A stretch of DNA of 64,000 nucleotides, taken from contig NW_027469232.1 in the NCBI RefSeq assembly GCF_051020765.1, positions 248,001-312,000 of the forward strand. The letters are read 5' to 3'. Shown here piece after piece: positions 13,432-28,760 of this stretch (positions are counted from its first letter, which is position 1; every line of letters starts with the position of its first letter). Source of the DNA: Lasioglossum baleicum (lineage: Eukaryota > Arthropoda > Insecta > Hymenoptera > Halictidae). The translations under genes were made by a program, and so were the position numbers. The notes beneath the pieces were generated by a model. It made no database searches and had not been told where the DNA came from. It was given only the letters and a program-made list of their open reading frames with translations.

Positions 13432-14992
13432 AGCATAGTCCATAACGCATAACGCATGACACATTACTCATAACGCATTACGCATAACGCATAACGCATA
13501 ATGCATAACGCATTACGCATAACGCATAACGCTCAATGAAAAAGTCATAACGCATAACGCATATCGCATAACCCGTAAAGCACAACGCATAACACATAAC
13601 GCATAACGCATAACGCATAACGCATAACGCATAACGCATAACGCATGACGCATAACGCATAACGCATAACGCATAACGCATAACGCATAACGCATAACGC
13701 ATAACGCATAACGCATAACGCATAACGCATAACGCATAACGCATAACGCATAACGCATAACGCATAACGCATAACGCATAACGCATAACGCATAACGCAT
13801 AACGCATAACGCATAACGCATAACGCATAACGCATAACGCATAACGCATAACGCATAACGCATAACGCATATCGCATAACGCATAACGCATAACGCATAA
13901 CGCATAACGCATAACGCATAACGCATAACGCATAACGCATAACGCATAACGCATAACGCATAACGCATAACGCATAACGCATAACGCATAACGCATAACG
14001 CATAACGCATAACGCATAACGCATAACGCATAACGCATAACGCATAACGCATAACGCATAACGCATAACGCATAACGCATAACGCATAACGCATAACGCA
14101 TAACGCATAACGCATAACGCATAACGCATAACGCATAACGCATAACGCATAACGCATAACGCATAACGCATAACGCATAACGCATAACGCATAACGCATA
14201 ACGCATAACGCATAACGCATAACGCATAACGCATAACGCATAACGCATAACGCATAACGCATAACGCATAACGCATATCGCATAACGCATAACGCATAAC
14301 GCATAACGCATAACGCATAACGCATAACGCATAACGCATAACGCATAACGCATAACGCATAACGCATAACGCATAACGCATAACGCATAACGCATAACGC
14401 ATAACGCATAACGCATAACGCATAACGCATAACGCATAACGCATAACGCATAACGCATAACGCATAACGCATAACGCATAACGCATAACGCATAACGCAT
14501 AACGCATAACGCATAACGCATAACGCATAACGCATAACGCATAACGCATAACGCATAACGCATAACGCATAACGCATAACGCATAACGCATAACGCATAA
14601 CGCATAACGCATAACGCATAACGCATAACGCATAACGCATAACGCATAACGCATAACGCATAACGCATAACGCATAACGCATAACGCATAACGCATAACG
14701 CATAACGCATAACGCATAACGCATAACGCATAACGCATAACGCATAACGCATAACGCATAACGCATAACGCATAACGCATAACGCATAACGCATAACGCA
14801 TAACGCATAACGCATAACGCATAACGCATAACGAATAACGCATATCGCATAACGTATAACGCTTAACGCATAACGCATAACGCGTAACGCATAACGGATA
14901 ACGCATAACGGATAACGCATAACGCATAACGCATAACGCATAACGGATAACGCATGACGCATAACGGATAACCCACAACGCATAACGCATAA
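13432..14992. repeat. Family A module with core and paired A7T marks
   Basis: It has the standard A opening, the inverted repeat at 13,499-13,515, the diverged core at 13,531-13,551, then G2C+A4G, C1A+T5C and G2A. Two isolated A7T units sit at 13,866 and 14,272, 58 heptamers apart, in otherwise nearly pure canonical sequence. The right end is a five-unit marker near 14,834 plus A4G, C3G, A6G and G2C+T5C. Total length is 1,561 bp. Confidence 0.83.
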
Positions 14993-15678
14993 AGCATAGT
15001 CCATAACGCATAACGCATGACACATTACTCATAACGCATTACGCATAACGCATAACGCATAATGCATAACGCATTACGCATAACGCATAACGCTCAATGA
15101 AAAAGTCATAACGCATAACGCATATCGCATAACCCGTAAAGCACAACGCATAACGCATAACGCATAACGCATAACGCATAACGCATAACGCATAACGCAT
15201 AACGCATAACGCATAACGCATAACGCATAACGCATAACGCATAACGCATAACGCATAACGCATAACGCATAACGCATAACGCATAACGCATAACGCATAA
15301 CGCATAACGCATAACGCATAACGCATAACGCATAACGCATAACGCATAACGCATAACGCATAACGCATAACGCATAACGCATAACGCATAACGCATAACG
15401 CATAACGCATAACGCATAACGCATAACGCATAACGCATAACGCATAACGCATAACGCATAACGCATAACGCATAACGCATAACGCATAACGCATAACGCA
15501 TAACGCATAACGCATAACGCATAACGCATAACGCATAACGCATAACGCATAACGCATAACGCATAACGCATAACGAATAACGCATATCGCATAACGTATA
15601 ACGCTTAACGCATAACGCATAACGCATAACGCGTAACGCATAACGGATAACGCATAACCCACAACGCATAACGCATAA
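14993..15678. repeat. Family A module with core, short form
   Basis: Inverted repeat at 15,060-15,076, core at 15,092-15,112, then A7T, G2C+A4G and C1A+T5C without the usual G2A unit. About 410 bp of pure canonical units follow. The closing group is abbreviated: after A4G and one C3G the sequence goes almost straight to G2C+T5C near 15,658, so the A6G and second C3G units are missing. Length is 686 bp or 98 heptamers. Confidence 0.8.
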
Positions 15679-16931
15679 AGCATAGTCCATAACGCATAAC
15701 GCATGACACATTACTCATAACGCATTACGCATAACGCATAACGCATAATGCATAACGCATTACGCATAACGCATAACGCTCAATGAAAAAGTCATAACGC
15801 ATAACGCATATCGCATAACCCGTAAAGCACAACGCATAACACATAACGCATAACGCATAACGCATAACGCATAACGCATAACGCATAACGCATGACGCAT
15901 GACGCATAACGCATAACGCATAACGCATAACGCATAACGCATAACGCATAACGCATAACGCATAACGCATAACGCATAACGCATAACGCATAACGCATAA
16001 CGCATAACGCATAACGCATAACGCATAACGCATAACGCATAACGCATAACGCATAACGCATAACGCATAACGCATAACGCATAACGCATAACGCATAACG
16101 CATAACGCATAACGCATAACGCATAACGCATATCGCATAACGCATAACGCATAACGCATAACGCATAACGCATAACGCATAACGCATAACGCATAACGCA
16201 TAACGCATAACGCATAACGCATAACGCATAACGCATAACGCATAACGCATAACGCATAACGCATAACGCATAACGCATAACGCATAACGCATAACGCATA
16301 ACGCATAACGCATAACGCATAACGCATAACGCATAACGCATAACGCATAACGCATAACGCATAACGCATAACGCATAACGCATAACGCATAACGCATAAC
16401 GCATAACGCATAACGCATAACGCATAACGCATAACGCATATCGCATAACGCATAACGCATAACGCATAACGCATAACGCATAACGCATAACGCATAACGC
16501 ATAACGCATAACGCATAACGCATAACGCATAACGCATAACGCATAACGCATAACGCATAACGCATAACGCATAACGCATAACGCATAACGCATAACGCAT
16601 AACGCATAACGCATAACGCATAACGCATAACGCATAACGCATAACGCATAACGCATAACGCATAACGCATAACGCATAACGCATAACGCATAACGCATAA
16701 CGCATAACGCATAACGCATAACGCATAACGCATAACGCATAACGCATAACGCATAACGCATAACGCATAACGCATAACGCATAACGCATAACGCTTAACG
16801 CATAACGCATAACGCATAACGCGTAACGCATAACGGATAACGCATAACGGATAACGCATAACGCATAACGCATAACGCATAACGGATAACGCATGACGCA
16901 TAACGGATAACCCACAACGCATAACGCATAA
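15679..16931. repeat. Family A module with core and paired A7T marks, second
   Basis: Inverted repeat at 15,746-15,762 and core at 15,778-15,798. An A6G doublet lies near 15,892-15,905. Isolated A7T units lie at 16,127 and 16,435, 44 heptamers apart. The closing five-unit marker is reduced to its last unit (A4T near 16,792). Length is 1,253 bp or 179 heptamers. Confidence 0.8.
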
Positions 16932-18247
16932 AGCATAGTCCATAACGCATAACGCATGACACATTACTCATAACGCATTACGCATAACGCATAACGCATA
17001 ATGCATAACGCATTACGCATAACGCATAACGCTCAATGAAAAAGTCATAACGCATAACGCATATCGCATAACCCGTAAAGCACAACGCATAACGCATAAC
17101 GCATAACGCATAACGCATAACGCATAACGCATAACGCATAACGCATAACGCATAACGCATAACGCATAACGCATAACGCATAACGCATAACGCATAACGC
17201 ATAACGCATAACGCATAACGCATAACGCATAACGCATAACGCATAACGCATAACGCATAACGCATATCGCATAACGCATAACGCATAACGCATAACGCAT
17301 AACGCATAACGCATAACGCATAACGCATAACGCATAACGCATAACGCATAACGCATAACGCATAACGCATAACGCATAACGCATAACGCATAACGCATAA
17401 CGCATAACGCATAACGCATAACGCATAACGCATAACGCATAACGCATAACGCATAACGCATAACGCATAACGCATAACGCATAACGCATAACGCATAACG
17501 CATAACGCATAACGCATAACGCATAACGCATAACGCATAACGCATAACGCATAACGCATAACGCATAACGCATAACGCATAACGCATAACGCATAACGCA
17601 TAACGCATAACGCATAACGCATAACGCATAACGCATATCGCATAACGCATAACGCATAACGCATAACGCATAACGCATAACGCATAACGCATAACGCATA
17701 ACGCATAACGCATAACGCATAACGCATAACGCATAACGCATAACGCATAACGCATAACGCATAACGCATAACGCATAACGCATAACGCATAACGCATAAC
17801 GCATAACGCATAACGCATAACGCATAACGCATAACGCATAACGCATAACGCATAACGCATAACGCATAACGCATAACGCATAACGCATAACGCATAACGC
17901 ATAACGCATAACGCATAACGCATAACGCATAACGCATAACGCATAACGCATAACGCATAACGCATAACGCATAACGCATAACGCATAACGCATAACGCAT
18001 AACGCATAACGCATAACGCATAACGCATAACGCATAACGCATAACGCATAACGCATAACGCATAACGCATAACGAATAACGCATATCGCATAACGTATAA
18101 CGCTTAACGCATAACGCATAACGCATAACGCATAACGCGTAACGCATAACGGATAACGCATAACGGATAACGCATAACGCATAACGCATAACGCATAACG
18201 GATAACGCATGATGCATAACGGATAACCCACAACGCATAACGCATAA
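16932..18247. repeat. Family A module with core and paired A7T marks, third
   Basis: Inverted repeat at 16,999-17,015 and core at 17,031-17,051, with no G2A after C1A+T5C. Isolated A7T units lie at 17,261 and 17,632, 53 heptamers apart. The closing five-unit marker near 18,073 is intact, and one unit in the closing group near 18,208 has an extra substitution. Length is 1,316 bp or 188 heptamers. Confidence 0.8.
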
Positions 18248-18758
18248 AGCATAGTCCATAACGCATAACGCATGACACATTACTCATAACGCATAACGCA
18301 TATCGCATAACCCGTAAAGCACAACGCATAACACATAACGCATAACGCATAACGCATAACGCATAACGCATAACGCATAACGCATAACGCATAACGCATG
18401 ACGCATAACGCATAACGCATAACGCATAACGCATAACGCATAACGCATAACGCATAACGCATAACGCATAACGCATAACGCATAACGCATAACGCATAAC
18501 GCATAACGCATAACGCATAACGCATAACGCATAACGCATAACGCATAACGCATAACGCATAACGCATAACGCATAACGCATAACGCATAACGCATAACGC
18601 ATAACGCATAACGCATAACGCATAACGCATAACGCATAACGCATAACGCATAACGCATAACGCATAACGCATAACGCATAACGCATAACGCATAACGCAT
18701 AACGCATAACGCATAACGCATAACGCATAACGCATAACGCATAACGCATAACGCATAA
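18248..18758. repeat. Family A module with internal deletion of inverted repeat and core
   Basis: It starts like the other A modules (C1A+A7G, C1T+G2C, A6G, G2A+A6T, G2T). At about 18,290 it then passes directly to the sequence normally found after the core (A7T, G2C+A4G, C1A+T5C, G2A). The inverted repeat and the core are absent, and the join keeps heptamer register. Canonical units with one A6G near 18,400 fill the rest. Confidence 0.8.
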
Positions 18759-20511
18759 CGAATAACGCATATCGCATAACGTATAACGCTTAACGCATAA
18801 CGCATAACGCATAACGCATAACGAATAACGCATATCGCATAACGTATAACGCTTAACGCATAACGCATAACGCATAACGCGTAACGCATAACGGAAAACG
18901 CATAACGGATAACGCATAACGCATAACGCATAACGCATAACGCATAACGCATAACGCATAACGGATAACGCATGACGCATAACGGATAACCCACAACGCA
19001 TAACGCATAAAGCATAACGAATAACGCATATCGCATAACGTATAACGCTTAACGCATAACGCATAACGCATAACGCATAACGCATAACGCATAACGCGTA
19101 ACGCATAACGGATAACGCATAACGCATAACGCATAACGCATAACGCATAACGCATAACGCATAACGCATAACGCATAACGCATAACGCATAACGCATAAC
19201 GCATAACGCATAACGCATAACGCATAACGCATAACGCATAACGCATAACGCATAACGAATAACGCATATCGCATAACGTATAACGCTTAACGCATAACGC
19301 ATAACGCATAACGAATAACGCATATCGCATAACGTATAACGCTTAACGCATAACGCATAACGCATAACGCGTAACGCATAACGGAAAACGCATAACGGAT
19401 AACGCATAACGCATAACGCATAACGCATAACGCATAACGCATAACGCATAACGGATAACGCATGACGCATAACGGATAACCCACAACGCATAACGCATAA
19501 AGCATAACGAATAACGCATATCGCATAACGTATAACGCTTAACGCATAACGCATAACGCATAACGCATAACGCATAACGCATAACGCGTAACGCATAACG
19601 GATAACGCGTAACGCATAACGCATAACGCATAACGCATAACGCATAACGCATAACGCATAACGCATAACGCATAACGCATAACGCATAACGCATAACGCA
19701 TAACGCATAACGCATAACGCATAACGCATAACGAATAACGCATATCGCATAACGTATAACGCTTAACGCATAACGCATAACGCATAACGCATAACGAATA
19801 ACGCATATCGCATAACGTATAACGCTTAACGCATAACGCATAACGCATAACGCGTAACGCATAACGGAAAACGCATAACGGATAACGCATAACGCATAAC
19901 GCATAACGCATAACGCATAACGCATAACGGATAACGCATGACGCATAACGGATAACCCACAACGCATAACGCATAAAGCATAACGAATAACGCATATCGC
20001 ATAACGTATAACGCTTAACGCATAACGCATAACGCATAACGCATAACGCATAACGCATAACGCGTAACGCATAACGGATAACGCATAACGCATAACGCAT
20101 AACGCATAACGCATAACGCATAACGCATAACGCATAACGCATAACGCATAACGCATAACGCATAACGCATAACGCATAACGCATAACGCATAACGCATAA
20201 CGCATAACGCATAACGCATAACGCATAACGCATAACGCATAACGCATAACGCATAACGCATAACGCATAACGCATAACGCATAACGAATAACGCATATCG
20301 CATAACGTATAACGCTTAACGCATAACGCATAACGCATAACGCATAACGAATAACGCATATCGCATAACGTATAACGCTTAACGCATAACGCATAACGCA
20401 TAACGCGTAACGCATAACGGAAAACGCATAACGGATAACGCATAACGCATAACGCATAACGCATAACGCATAACGCATAACGCATAACGCATAACGCATA
20501 ACGCATAACGC
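18759..20511. repeat. Four-copy block of the C3G+T5A module, block 2
   Basis: CGGAAAA units occur at 18,892, 19,382, 19,865 and 20,418, spaced 490, 483 and 553 bp (70, 69 and 79 heptamers). The flanking order matches block 1: two five-unit markers before, then C3G, canonical units, C3G, A6G, C3G, G2C+T5C and C1A after. The pair before the second copy is 56 bp apart instead of 63. The last copy is truncated soon after its first C3G unit at 20,432, where family B sequence takes over. Corresponding first copies of the two blocks lie 9,296 bp apart, an exact multiple of 7. Confidence 0.9.
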
Positions 20512-23500
20512 ATAACACATAACGCATAACGCATAACGCATATCGCATAACGCATAACGTTCAATGAAAAAGTCATAACGCATAACGCATATCGCATAAC
20601 CCGTAAAGCACAACGCATAACACATAACGCATAACGCATAACACATAACGCATAACGCATAACGCATAACGCATAACGCATAACGCATAACGCATAACAC
20701 ATAACGCATAACGCATAACACATAACGCATAACGCATATCGCATAACGTATAACGCTTAACGCATAACGCATAACGCATAACGCATAACGCGTAACGCGT
20801 AACGCATAACGCATAACGCATAACGCATAACGCATAACGCATAACGCATAACGCATAACGCATAACGCATAACGCATAACGCATAACGCATAACGCATAA
20901 CGCATAACGCATAACGCATAACGCATAACGCATAACGCATAACGCATAACGCATAACGCATAACGCATAACGCATAACGCATAACGCATAACGCATAACG
21001 CATAACGCATAACGCATAACGCATAACGCATAACGCATAACGCATAACGCATAACGAATAACGCATATCGCATAACGTATAACGCTTAACGCATAACGCA
21101 TAACGCATAACGCATAACGCATAACGCATAACGCATAACGCATAACGCATAACGCATAACGCATAACGCATAACGCATAACGCATAACGCATAACGCATA
21201 ACGCATAACGCATAACGCATAACGCATAACGCATAACGCATAACGCATAACGCATAACGCATAACGTTCAATGAAAAAGTCATAACGCAGAACGCATATC
21301 GCATAACCCGTAAAGCACAACGCATAACACATAACGCATAACGCATAACACATAACGCATAACGCATAACGCATAACGCATAACGCATAACGCATAACGC
21401 ATAACGCATAACGCATAACACATAACGCATAACGCATATCGCATAGCGTATAACGCTTAACGCATAACGCATAACGCGTAACGCGTAACGCGTAACGCAT
21501 AACGCATAACGCATAACGCATAACGCATAACGCATAACGCATAACGCATAACGCATAACGCATAACGCATAACGCATAACGCATAACGCATAACGCATAA
21601 CGCATAACGCATAACGCATAACGCATAACGCATAACGCATAACGCATAACGCATAACGCATAACGCATAACGCATAACGCATAACGCATAACGCATAACG
21701 CATAACGCATAACGCATAACGCATAACGCATAACGCATAACGCATAACGCATAACGCATAACGCATAACGCATAACGCATAACGCATAACGCATAACGCA
21801 TAACGCATAACGCATAACGCATAACGCATAACGCATAACGCATAACGCATAACGCATAACGCATGACGCATAACGCAGAACGCATAACGCATAACGCATG
21901 ACGCATAACGCATAACGCATAACGCATAACGCATAACGCATAACGCATAACGCATAACGCATAACGCATAACGCATAACGCATAACGCATAACGCATAAC
22001 GCATAACGCATAACGCATAACGCATAACGCATAACGCATAACGCATAACGCATAACGCATAACGCATAACGCATAACGCATAACGAATAACGCATAACGC
22101 ATAACGCATAACGCATAACGCATAACGCATAACGCATAACGCATAACGCATAACGCATAACGCATAACGCATAACGCATAACGCATAACGCATAACGCAT
22201 AACGCATCACGCATAACGCCTAACGCATAACGCATAACGCATAACGCATAACGCATAACGCATAACGCATAACGCATAACGCATAACGCATAACGCATGA
22301 CGCATAACGCAGAACGCATAACGCATAACGCATAACGCATAACGCATAACGCATAACGCATAACGCATAACGCATAACGCATAACGCATAACGCATAACG
22401 CATAACGCATAACGCATAACGCATAACGCATAACGCATAACGCATAACGCATAACGCATAACGCATAACGCATAACGCATAACGCATAACGCATAACGCA
22501 TAACGCATAACGCATAACGCATAACGCATAACGCATAACGCATAACGCATAACGCATAACGCATAACGCATAACGCATAACGCATAACTCATAACGCATA
22601 ACGCATAACGCATAACGCATAACGCATAACGCATAACGCATGACGCATAACGCATAACGCATAACGCATAACGCATAACGCATAACGCATAACGCATAAC
22701 GCATAACGCATAACGCATAACGCATATCGCATAACGCATAACGTTCAATGAAAAAGTCATAACGCATAACGCATATCGCATAACGCATAACGTTCAATGA
22801 AAAAGTCATAACGCATAACGCATATCGCATAACCCGTAAAGCACAACGCATAACACATAACGCATAACGCATAACACATAACGCATAACGCATAACGCAT
22901 AACGCATAACGCATAACGCATAACGCATAACGCATAACGCATAACCCATAACGCATAACGCATATCGCATATCGCATAACGTATAACGTATAACGCTTAA
23001 CGCATAACGCATAACGCATAACGCGTAACGCGTAACGCATAACGCATAACGCATAACGCATAACGCATAACGCATAACGCATAACGCATAACGCATAACG
23101 CATAACGCATAACGCATAACGCATAACGCATAACGCATAACGCATAACGCATAACGCATAACGCATAACGCATAACGCATAACGCATAACGCATAACGCA
23201 TAACGCATAACGCATAACGCATAACGCATAACGCATAACGCATAACGCATAACGCATAACGCATAACGCATAACGCATGACGCATAACGCAGAACGCATA
23301 ACGCATAACGCATGACGCATAACGCATAACGCATAACGCATAACGCATAACGCATAACGCATAACGCATAACGCATAACGCATAACGCATAACGCATAAC
23401 GCATAACGCATAACGCATAACGCATAACGCATAACGCATAACGCATAACGCATAACGCATAACGAATAACGCATATCGCATAACGTATAACGCTTAACGC

Positions 23501-23540
23501 ATAACGCATAACGCATAACGCATAACGCATAACGCATAAC
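20512..23540. repeat. Family B modules, proximal group
   Basis: Cores lie near 20,559, 21,266, 22,743 and 22,792. The last two are only 49 bp (seven heptamers) apart, so core plus A7T is locally duplicated. The module at 21,266 has T5G after the core and an A4G triplet near 21,474. Long canonical runs cover 21,490-21,860 and 21,910-22,080. Rare singles are A4C near 22,218 and G2T near 22,588. A G2C unit near 22,944 replaces the third G2A. Confidence 0.82.
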
Positions 23541-26500
23541 GCATAACGCATAACGCATAACGTTCAATGAAAAAGTCATAACGCATAACGCATATCGCAT
23601 AACCCGTAAAGCACAACGCATAAGACATAACGCATAACGCATAACACATAACGCATAACGCATAACGCATAACGCATAACGCATAACGCATAACGCATAA
23701 CGCATAACGCATAACGCATAACACATAACGCATAACGCATATCGCATAACGTATAACGCTTAACGCATAACGCATAACGCATAACGCATAACGCATAACG
23801 CATAACGCATAACGCATAACGCATAACGCATAACGCATAACGCATAACGCATAACGCATAACGCATAACGCATAACGCATAACGCATAACGCATAACGCA
23901 TAACGCATAACGCATAACGCATAACGCATAACGCATAACGCATAACGCTTAACGCATAACGCATAACGCATAACGCATAACGCATAACGCATAACGCATA
24001 ACGCATAACGCATAACGCATAACGCATAACGCATAACGCATAACGCATAACGCATAACGCATAACGCATAACGCATAACGCTTAACGCATAACGCATAAC
24101 GCATAACGCATAACGCATAACGCATAACGCATAACGCATAACGCATAACGAATAACGCATATCGCATAACGTATAACGCTTAACGCATAACGCATAACGC
24201 ATAACGCATAACGCATAACGCATAACGCATAACGCATAACGCATAACGCATAACGTTCAATGAAAAAGTCATAACGCATAACGCATATCGTATAACCCGT
24301 AAAGCACAACGCATAAGACATAACGCATAACGCATAACGCATAACGCATAACGCATAACGCATAACGCATAACGCATAACGCATAACGCATAACGCATAA
24401 CGCTTAACGCATAACGCATAACGCATAACGCATAACGCATAACGCATAACGCATAACGCATAACGCATAACGCATAACGCATAACGCATAACGCATAACG
24501 CATAACGCATAACGCATAACGCATAACGCATAACGCATAACGCATAACGCATAACGCATAACGCATAACGCATAACGCATAACGCATAACGCATAACGCA
24601 TAACGCATAACGCATAACGCATAACGCATAACGCATAACGCATAACGCATAACGCATAACGCATAACGCATAACGCATCACGCATAACGCATAACGCATA
24701 ACGCATAACGCATAACGCATAACGCATAACGCATAACGCATAACGCATAACGCATAACGCATAACGCATAACGCATGACGCATAACGCAGAACGCATAAC
24801 GCATAACGCATGACGCATAACGCATAACGCATAACGCATAACGCATAACGCATAACGCATAACGCATAACGCATAACGCATAACGCATAACGCATAACGC
24901 ATAACGCATAACGCATAACGCATAACGCATAACGCATAACGCATAACGCATAACGCATAACGCATAACGCATAACGCATAACGCATAACGCATAACGCAT
25001 AACGCATAACGCATAACGCATAACGCATAACGCATAACGCATAACGCATAACGCATAACGCATAACGCATAACGCATAACGCATAACGCATAACGCATAA
25101 CGCATAACGCATAACGCATAACGCATAACGCATAACGCATAACGCATAACGCATAACGCATAACGCATAACGCATAACGCATAACGCATAACGCATAACG
25201 CATAACGCATAACGCATAACGCATAACGCATAACGCATAACGCATAACGCATGACGCATAACGCAGAACGCATAACGCATAACGCATGACGCATAACGCA
25301 TAACGCATAACGCATAACGCATAACGCATAACGCATAACGCATAACGCATAACGCATAACGCATAACGCATAACGCATAACGCATAACGCATAACGAATA
25401 ACGCATATCGCATAACGTATAACGCTTAACGCATAACGCATAACGCATAACGCATAACGCATAACGCATAACGCATAACGCATAACGCATAACGTTCAAT
25501 GAAAAAGTCATAACGCATAACGCATATCGCATAACCCGTAAAGCACAACGCATAAGACATAACGCATAACGCATAACACATAACGCATAACGCATAACGC
25601 ATAACGCATAACGCATAACGCATAACGCATAACGCATATCGCATAACGCATAACGCATAACACATAACGCATAACGCATATCGCATAACGTATAACGCTT
25701 AACGCATAACGCATAACGCATAACGCATAACGCATAACGCATAACGCATAACGCATAACGCATAACGCATAACGCATAACGCATAACGCATAACGCATAA
25801 CGCATAACGCATAACGCATAACGCATAACGCATAACGCATAACGCATAACGCATAACGCATAACGCTTAACGCATAACGCATAACGCATAACGCATAACG
25901 CATAACGCATAACGCATAACGCATAACGCATAACGCATAACGAATAACGCATATCGCATAACGTATAACGCTTAACGCATAACGCATAACGCATAACGCA
26001 TAACGCATAACGCATAACGCATAACGCATAACGCATAACGTTCAATGAAAAAGTCATAACGCATAACGCATATCGTATAACCCGTAAAGCACAACGCATA
26101 AGACATAACGCATAACGCATAACACATAACGCATAACGCATAACGCATAACGCATAACGCATAACGCATAACGCATAACGCATAACGCATAACGCATAAC
26201 ACATAACGCATAACGCATATCGCATAACGTATAACGCTTAACGCATAACGCATAACGCATAACGCATAACGCATAACGCATAACGCATAACGCATAACGC
26301 ATAACGCATAACGCATAACGCATAACGCATAACGCATAACGCATAACGCATAACGCATAACGCATAACGCATAACGCATAACGCATAACGCATAACGCAT
26401 AACGCATAACGCATAACGCATAACGCATAACGCATAACGCATAACGCATAACGCATAACGCATAACGCATAACGCATAACGCATAACGCATAACGCATAA

Positions 26501-27540
26501 CGCATAACGCATAACGCATAACGCATCACGCATAACGCATAACGCATAACGCATAACGCATAACGCATAACGCATAACGCATAACGCATAACGCATAACG
26601 CATAACGCATAACGCATAACGCATGACGCATAACGCAGAACGCATAACGCATAACGCATGACGCATAACGCATAACGCATAACGCATAACGCATAACGCA
26701 TAACGCATAACGCATAACGCATAACGCATAACGCATAACGCATAACGCATAACGCATAACGCATAACGCATAACGCATAACGCATAACGCATTACGCATA
26801 ACGCATAACGCATAACGCATAACGCATAACGCATAACGCATAACGCATAACGCATCACGCATAACGCATAACGCATAACGCATAACGCATAACGCATAAC
26901 GCATAACGCATAACGCATAACGCATAACGCATAACGCATAACGCATAACGCATAACGCATAACGCATAACGCATAACGCATAACGCATAACGCATAACGC
27001 ATAACGCATAACGCATAACGCATAACGCATAACGCATAACGCATAACGCATAACGCATAACGCATAACGCATAACGCATAACGCATAACGCATAACGCAT
27101 AACGCATAACGCATAACGCATAACGCATAACGCATAACGCATAACGCATAACGCATAACGCATAACGCATAACGCATAACGCATAACGCATAACGCATAA
27201 CGCATAACGCATAACGCATAACGCATAACGCATAACGCATAACGCATAACGCATAACGCATAACGCATAACGCATAACGCATAACGCATAACGCATAACG
27301 CATGACGCATAACGCAGAACGCATAACGCATAACGCATGACGCATAACGCATAACGCATAACGCATAACGCATAACGCATAACGCATACCGCATAACGCA
27401 TAACGCATAACGCATAACGCATAACGCATAACGCATAACGCATAACGCATAACGCATAACGCATAACGCATAACGCATAACGCATAACGCATAACGCATA
27501 ACGCATAACGCATAACGCATAACGCATAACGCATAACGCA
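23541..27540. repeat. Family B subgroup with C1G+G2A unit
   Basis: Cores near 23,562, 24,255, 25,494 and 26,040 are each followed, 59 bp after the CAAT of the core, by GACATAA (C1G+G2A) instead of G2A. The second and fourth also share C3T in place of the canonical unit before G2C+A4G. The pair at 23.6/24.3 kb and the pair at 25.5/26.0 kb therefore look like duplicates, 1,932 and 1,785 bp apart. From 26.1 to 27.54 kb the sequence is mainly canonical with A6C units near 26,524 and 26,853, A6G / T5G / A6G groups near 26,622 and 27,299, and a single A7C near 27,385. Confidence 0.82.
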
Positions 27541-28760
27541 TAACGCATAACGCATAACGTTCAATGAAAAAGTCATAACGCAGAACGCATATCGCATAAC
27601 CCGTAAAGCACAACGCATAACACATAACGCATAACGCATAACACATAACGCATAACGCATAACGCATAACGCATAACGCATAACGCATAACGCATAACAC
27701 ATAACGCATAACGCATATCGCATAGCGTATAACGCATAACGCATAACGCATGACGCATAACGCAGAACGCATAACGCATAACGCATGACGCATAACGCAT
27801 AACGCATAACGCATAACGCATAACGCATAACGCATAACGCATAACGCATAACGCATAACGCATAACGCATAACGCATAACGCATAACGCATAACGCATAA
27901 CGCATAACGCATAACGCATAACGCATAACGTTCAATGAAAAAGTCATAACGCAGAACGCATATCGCATAACCCGTAAAGCACAACGCATAACACATAACG
28001 CATAACGCATAACACATAACGCATAACGCATAACGCATAACGCATAACGCATAACGCATAACGCATAACACATAACGCATAACGCATATCGCATAGCGTA
28101 TAACGCATAACGCATAACGCATGACGCATAACGCAGAACGCATAACGCATAACGCATAACGCATAACGCATAACGCATAACGCATAACGCATAACGCATA
28201 ACGCATAACGCATAACGCATAACGCATAACGCATAACGCATAACGCATATCGCATAACGCATAACGTTCAATGAAAAAGTCATAACGCATAACGCATATC
28301 GCATAACCCGTAAAGCACAACGCATAACACATAACGCATAACGCATAACACATAACGCATAACGCATAACGCATAACGCATAACGCATAACGCATAACGC
28401 ATAACGCATAACGCATAACCCATAACGCATAACGCATATCGCATATCGCATAACGTATAACGTATAACGCTTAACGCATAACGCATAACGCATAACGCGT
28501 AACGCGTAACGCATAACGCATAACGCATAACGCATAACGCATAACGCATAACGCATAACGCATAACGCATAACGCATAACGCATAACGCATAACGCATAA
28601 CGCATAACGCATAACGCATAACGCATAACGCATAACGCATAACGCATAACGCATAACGCATAACGCATAACGCATAACGCATAACGCATAACGCATAACG
28701 CATAACGCATAACGCATAACGCATAACGCATAACGCATAACGCATAACGCATAACGCATA
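27541..28760. repeat. Three closely spaced family B modules
   Basis: Cores near 27,559, 27,930 and 28,266 are spaced 371 and 336 bp, and the next core follows 497 bp later. The first two have T5G after the core and A7G before C3T, and are followed directly by the A6G / T5G group, so each is a compact complete module. The third has a canonical unit after the core, a G2C unit in place of the third G2A, and a doubled A7T and C3T, a combination also seen near 22.94 and 30.13 kb. Confidence 0.82.
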
